From: Bacteroidales bacterium
GTDB lineage: Bacteria; Bacteroidota; Bacteroidia; Bacteroidales; Lentimicrobiaceae
Length of the DNA: 64,000 nucleotides
NCBI GenBank assembly: GCA_016705005.1
Contig: JADIZB010000009.1
Location: forward strand, 184,093 to 248,092
Reading direction: 5' to 3'
Positions 61,018 to 64,000 of the stretch are shown here, in pieces; the first letter of the stretch is position 1, and the number at the start of each line of letters is the position of its first letter. The translations under genes and the position numbers were made by a program. Below the pieces are notes generated by a model. That model made no database searches and was not told the origin of the DNA. It worked only from the letters and a program-made list of their open reading frames with translations.

Positions 61018-61710
61018 TTATAACAGACCTGATTCTTGTAAGATCTTATAAAAATGGCTATCCGCTACCGGAAAAGCTTCGCTGAGCGCCATATTCACAT
61101 GATCATTCCGGAGCATGTCCAACTCAAAAAAGTGGCAGTTATGGATTACTTTCATCCTTTCCATTGCCTCCCGGGCAATTGTAAGTCTGTTTCTGCCCTC
61201 AAAGCTGAACGGCATACTGCAAATGGTGAGAAAATCCTTTTGTTCTTTGTGCAGCATAAGCGATAAAGCTTCGGCCATCATTGTGCCGGTATAGCCTCCC
61301 AGGCCAGCCAGCAGCACAAACCTGCAGTTTTCCCTAAACAACCCGGTCAATTCATCCGGCATTTCAAGGGCTTGTTCCATATCTGGAATATAGAAATCCC
61401 GTTGCTTTCCGGAAAACATCCTGATTTTGGGTGATTGAAAAGGTATAAGGTTGATACCGTCAGGGATATCTGCGTTATCCAGATCATTTATCATAGTAAA
61501 ACGACCCTTCTCCCATTGATTCCAGATGTATTTGGCGGCATTTGTTCCTCCACTGCCCAGGCCAATAATATGGGCTTCGTTCTTAGTGTTGATTTTTATG
61601 TTTCCAAGCCAATGTTCGAAATTCAGTTCTTGCAGGGCTTTGATTCTGCTGTTAGATTTGTTTTCCATCGTCGTTTTAGCCCATAGGGGTTCAGACGGTT
61701 TATTAGCCAT
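61018..61710 (-). CDS. FtsZ-like protein consisting of the GTPase domain only
   Basis: A 230-residue soluble protein. HIIGLGSGGTNAAKYIW matches the FtsZ T1 loop region, FTMINDLDN the T3 area (VNTDxQ), LLAGLGGYTGTMMAEAL the tubulin signature (GGGTGTG, here GGYTGTM), and MPFSFEGRNRLTIARE the KPFxFEGxxR stretch. It stops soon after the AFPVADSHFYKIL helix, so the T7 synergy loop and C-terminal domain are absent. Such a protein could bind GTP but could not complete a neighbour's active site as FtsZ does. It may cap filaments or act as a regulator. ATG 61668 is an alternative start. Confidence 0.8.
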   Translation of the reverse strand: MANKPSEPLWAKTTMENKSNSRIKALQELNFEHWLGNIKINTKNEAHIIGLGSGGTNAAKYIWNQWEKGRFTMINDLDNADIPDGINLIPFQSPKIRMFSGKQRDFYIPDMEQALEMPDELTGLFRENCRFVLLAGLGGYTGTMMAEALSLMLHKEQKDFLTICSMPFSFEGRNRLTIAREAMERMKVIHNCHFFELDMLRNDHVNMALSEAFPVADSHFYKILQESGLL

Positions 61711-61850
61711 CTATGGCGGCTGAGTATTTCAACAGACCTTATTTAACTTTAATACCATTAAATTTAAATAGCGAATTTCTTATTTAAGTTTCCTTGTAGT
61801 AACCCCTTGGTTGTTAACTTATGATTTATTCCACCAGCAGAAAGCTGGAC

Positions 61851-62342
61851 TTATTCCTTTTTATAAGCCTGAAACACCTGCCTAGCATATCCTTCATACT
61901 CAGCAATGATTTCCTTGTCCAAATGAAACCACTTCACTTTGCTTAAATGGTAGCGGGTTTCCGCCATTATTTCAAAACCGGCAATCAGCCGTTTGTAGTG
62001 CATGCATTGCATCTTCTCTGGTGAGACAATCACAAACCAGGCGTTTTTATAAGGATAGTCCTTGTATTTATCGTCAAAGCGAAAGCAACCATTGGCCCTG
62101 AATTTTACCTCCAGATAAAACAAATCCCCGGTATTTGAACTTTGCACTACAAAATCCGGCATATAGCGCAATGCCCGGCTGGTTTTATGATTATCGTTGC
62201 GGATCTTCTTACTCAGAGTAGGTTGGATTTGCTCCAGCCCATAACTGAATACATTATAGCCATTTTGTGCAAATAAATCCTTAACCAGGTGTTCTGCAAG
62301 GCGGCCTTTGAGGGAGTTGAGGTTGAATGAGGCAGTCGGCAT
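61851..62342 (-). CDS. PD-(D/E)xK nuclease-like protein
   Basis: A 163-residue protein. Residues 1-30 (LKGRLAEHLVKDLFAQNGY) form the opening helix with a Glu. MPDFVVQ then supplies the Asp and FYLEVKFR the Glu-x-Lys, giving the E...PD...ExK pattern of restriction-endonuclease-like folds. The rest is basic and aromatic. It could be a stand-alone nuclease or part of a defence or repair unit. It lies between the FtsZ-like gene (140 bases) and the AT-rich ATPase operon (83 bases), same strand throughout. Confidence 0.7.
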   Translation of the reverse strand: MPTASFNLNSLKGRLAEHLVKDLFAQNGYNVFSYGLEQIQPTLSKKIRNDNHKTSRALRYMPDFVVQSSNTGDLFYLEVKFRANGCFRFDDKYKDYPYKNAWFVIVSPEKMQCMHYKRLIAGFEIMAETRYHLSKVKWFHLDKEIIAEYEGYARQVFQAYKKE

Positions 62343-62425
62343 ATTGTTGTTGATTATCTGCGTGAATATTTTTTGCTGTAAACAAAAAACTGAATCTCAA
62401 TCAATACCTGATTGATTGATTTAAT

Positions 62426-62806
62426 TCACTCAGATTCTTGACTCATGTAATAAAATAATCTGCTGTCAATAAATCGAAGATTTTCCTTTCTTTCGTGAAA
62501 TATATCAAGAGTTTTCTTCATTCGTTTCAATAATTCAGCCATAATGCTAAAGTTTATAGGACTAACTATTGAGAATATCCTTAGAGTGCTAGTATTTGAG
62601 TGTTTTTTTAGCCCATTTGCTGGAAATATAGAAGAAAACGAGTTCCCCGATTGTATATATTGGTAGTTCATTAGTATATACCTGTCATGTTCATTTAGTT
62701 CTTTTTCAAAAGGGATCAGGCCAAAAATTACTTTTTTACCCAGTATTTCACGGCATTTTATTCGGATTGATTTATATAAAATATTGTTTTTCTTGGTCCC
62801 AGTCAT
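62426..62806 (-). CDS. Unknown protein, probably the C-terminal part of the gene starting at 63381
   Basis: A 126-residue frame in AT-rich DNA. The notable motif is LNEHDRYILMNYQYIQSG (His-Asp-Arg-Tyr). The frame stays open upstream of its ATG, back through LILQNH, and if one base is added near 62821-62825 it continues the protein encoded at 62821-63381 as FYVAY-LILQNHMTGTKK. I read it as the end of one gene of about 320 residues. No family is identified. Confidence 0.6.
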   Translation of the reverse strand: MTGTKKNNILYKSIRIKCREILGKKVIFGLIPFEKELNEHDRYILMNYQYIQSGNSFSSIFPANGLKKHSNTSTLRIFSIVSPINFSIMAELLKRMKKTLDIFHERKENLRFIDSRLFYYMSQESE

Positions 62807-62820
62807 ATGGTTTTGTAAAA

Positions 62821-63381
62821 TTAATAAGCTACGTAAAAGTTGTTTGAACTAAAAATACTGAGCATTTCAAATAAATTTTTTTCAAGAGTTTCTTCATTAT
62901 CTGTATTAGCTATAAAAGGGTCAATAAGAATTATATCACTAAGATATACGCCTGAGTTTAAGTCATTCCAACTATTAAGTTTTGTCTCTGAAACAAGGTC
63001 TCCTATTCTAAAATATTTTTCACTACTCAGTTCATTAAATTTCTCCTCATAATCTTCTATTGATGCAACAAAGTAATTGTCTTGAATCTCCATTGAAAAC
63101 TTATTTTCAGAAGCAAAGAATAACTGAAAAGGATTATTTATATCAGGCACTATTGAGCAACAAGATGTTTCTGTATTCTTTCTGATTAATGAATCACCGC
63201 GTCCTTCCAGCAAGCGGGAAAGTAGCCTAAAATCATCCTCAACTGGATTGCCATATAAGACTAAGTGTGAGTTTTTATTCAGGAAATCAATAAATTCCCT
63301 TGGCCTAGTAATCCTATCAATAAGGTATTTTCTTACCGCATCAGTTAATATTCCTACATCAACATGTGCCGTCAGCATCAA
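62821..63381 (-). CDS. Unknown protein partnered with an ATPase (possibly truncated by frameshift)
   Basis: A 186-residue soluble protein whose ATG overlaps the upstream ATPase stop by 4 bases (ATGA), which indicates translational coupling. It has a hydrophobic strand with a double acid, SDIILIDPFIANTDNEE. The end FYVAY is cut in mid-strand by the stop at 62821-62823, and the next frame carries on with a His-Asp-Arg-Tyr motif. I recognise no domain. Base composition is much more AT-rich than the pigment cluster, which suggests transfer. Confidence 0.65.
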   Translation of the reverse strand: MMLTAHVDVGILTDAVRKYLIDRITRPREFIDFLNKNSHLVLYGNPVEDDFRLLSRLLEGRGDSLIRKNTETSCCSIVPDINNPFQLFFASENKFSMEIQDNYFVASIEDYEEKFNELSSEKYFRIGDLVSETKLNSWNDLNSGVYLSDIILIDPFIANTDNEETLEKNLFEMLSIFSSNNFYVAY

Positions 63382-64000
63382 TTCAGGTTTTGAGCGTTTA
63401 AAATTGCAGCAGTTAGATTGGCTGTTTCATCATAGAAACCGGTTCCAAAATTTTCTTTCAGAATCCCATCCTTTCGTATATTGATTTTGTAATACTTTTC
63501 ATCTTCAGAACACTTGTTGAAATAAAGAAGATTTATTCGCTCAGGATCTATTTCCTTTTTTGCAACAAGATATTGCATACGCTGAATCAGATATGAGCTA
63601 TGTGTTTCAACTATGAATTGAATGTCATATTTTGTCATACAGAAAACAAAGAAGTCCGCAAGCCTGGATTGCCAATTGGGGTGGAGAAATGCTTCAGGTT
63701 CTTCAACTAGAATGACTTTTCTTATTACCCTTTCCGGTTTTCTACCCTGCATTTTTGGCAAATCCTCCTTGAGTGATCTTTCATCTCTAATAGCGTTGAT
63801 AACGGTAGCCGTTTTCATTACCAATTTAATAATGTTTGTGGCACCTTTCCCCAAGTCAGCAATATTAATTCTTGGGTTTGCTTTGTAATCGTTGAACCGC
63901 TCAATGGGAGGAAAGGATATTCCCTTTAATTTTTTAGATTCTCTTGCCTTAACATTTGAATTCAACACTACTTCCACATCGGCAATTAGACTGATCTCAA
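63378..64000 (-). CDS. AAA ATPase of OLD/RecF-like type (partial, N-terminus outside window)
   Basis: The frame is open to the window edge (reads EISLIADVEVVLNSN), so at least 207 C-terminal residues are present and the Walker A part is missing. The visible part has GKGATNIIKLVM (ABC-signature-like helix), Walker B VILVEEPEAFLHP, and the His switch FIVETHSSYLIQRM. This order is that of the AAA_21/AAA_15 ATPases common in defence systems such as Septu, PARIS, Gabija and retron units. The next gene overlaps its stop. No TOPRIM domain follows within the frame. Confidence 0.82.
   Translation of the reverse strand, partial: EISLIADVEVVLNSNVKARESKKLKGISFPPIERFNDYKANPRINIADLGKGATNIIKLVMKTATVINAIRDERSLKEDLPKMQGRKPERVIRKVILVEEPEAFLHPNWQSRLADFFVFCMTKYDIQFIVETHSSYLIQRMQYLVAKKEIDPERINLLYFNKCSEDEKYYKINIRKDGILKENFGTGFYDETANLTAAILNAQNLN

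Overview
The window reads as chromosomal DNA of a member of the phylum Bacteroidota. Supporting signs are promoter-like TAnnTTTG elements in place of sigma70 boxes, almost no Shine-Dalgarno sequences, a C-terminal PIGSGL...YGIKK-type tail at the left edge, a flexirubin-type pigment cluster with a tyrosine ammonia-lyase very like the Flavobacterium enzyme, and DUF2846, CarboxypepD_reg-like and M16 proteins typical of the phylum. No rRNA is present. Two tRNA-Arg genes are present. I cannot name a genus.

Layout. 1-12,000: housekeeping genes (a P-loop kinase, an M16 protease, arginine deiminase arcA, queG, ruvB, two universal-stress proteins around a SPOR protein, class II aldolase, an eIF2B-like protein). 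12,960-13,640: a repeat-rich patch with tRNA-Arg(CCG), broken copies of it, and remains of a GIY-YIG nuclease gene. 13,774-17,430: a three-gene phosphorelay (CHASE4 histidine kinase, CheY-like receiver, REC-PAS kinase). 17,733-21,465: a biotin-dependent acyl-CoA (probably propionyl-CoA) carboxylase operon. 21,595-36,652: an ABC exporter, secreted proteins, fumarase, an ArsC-like protein and several membrane glycosyltransferases.

36,869-55,565 is a 20-gene flexirubin (dialkylresorcinol-aryl polyene) gene cluster in two facing units. The rightmost promoter drives a leftward operon: tyrosine ammonia-lyase, FabG, ketosynthase, ACP, LpxL-like acyltransferase, O-methyltransferase, FabZ-like dehydratase, an exported protein, thioesterase, ketosynthase, a ketosynthase-like fragment, ACP, ketosynthase plus chain-length factor, a polysaccharide deacetylase and a LolA-like carrier. 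The rightward unit carries darA (frameshifted in this sequence), darB, an unknown, a BtrH-like acyltransferase and an ABC transporter. The inferred flow is tyrosine to 4-coumarate starter, polyene extension by the ketosynthase/FabG/dehydratase set on two ACPs, ring methylation, resorcinol formation by DarA/DarB, coupling of the two halves, and export.

55,756-58,443: two secreted proteins and an acyltransferase. 58,922-59,976: a second tRNA locus, tRNA-Arg(CCT), with two broken copies interrupted by GC-rich palindromes, next to a RAYT (REP-associated tyrosine transposase) gene that itself contains a near-perfect 60-bp palindrome. 60,034-64,000: a frameshifted agmatine-deiminase-like gene, a short protein consisting of only the GTPase half of FtsZ, a PD-(D/E)xK nuclease-like protein, and an AT-rich run with an apparently split gene and an OLD/RecF-type ATPase that leaves the window. 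That last group has the look of an accessory or defence island.

The strongest unusual signals are the palindrome-interrupted tRNA copies beside a RAYT, the palindrome inside the RAYT gene, the GTPase-domain-only FtsZ relative, the AT-rich ATPase island, and three apparent single-base frameshifts (darA, the deiminase, and the gene at 62,426-63,381).
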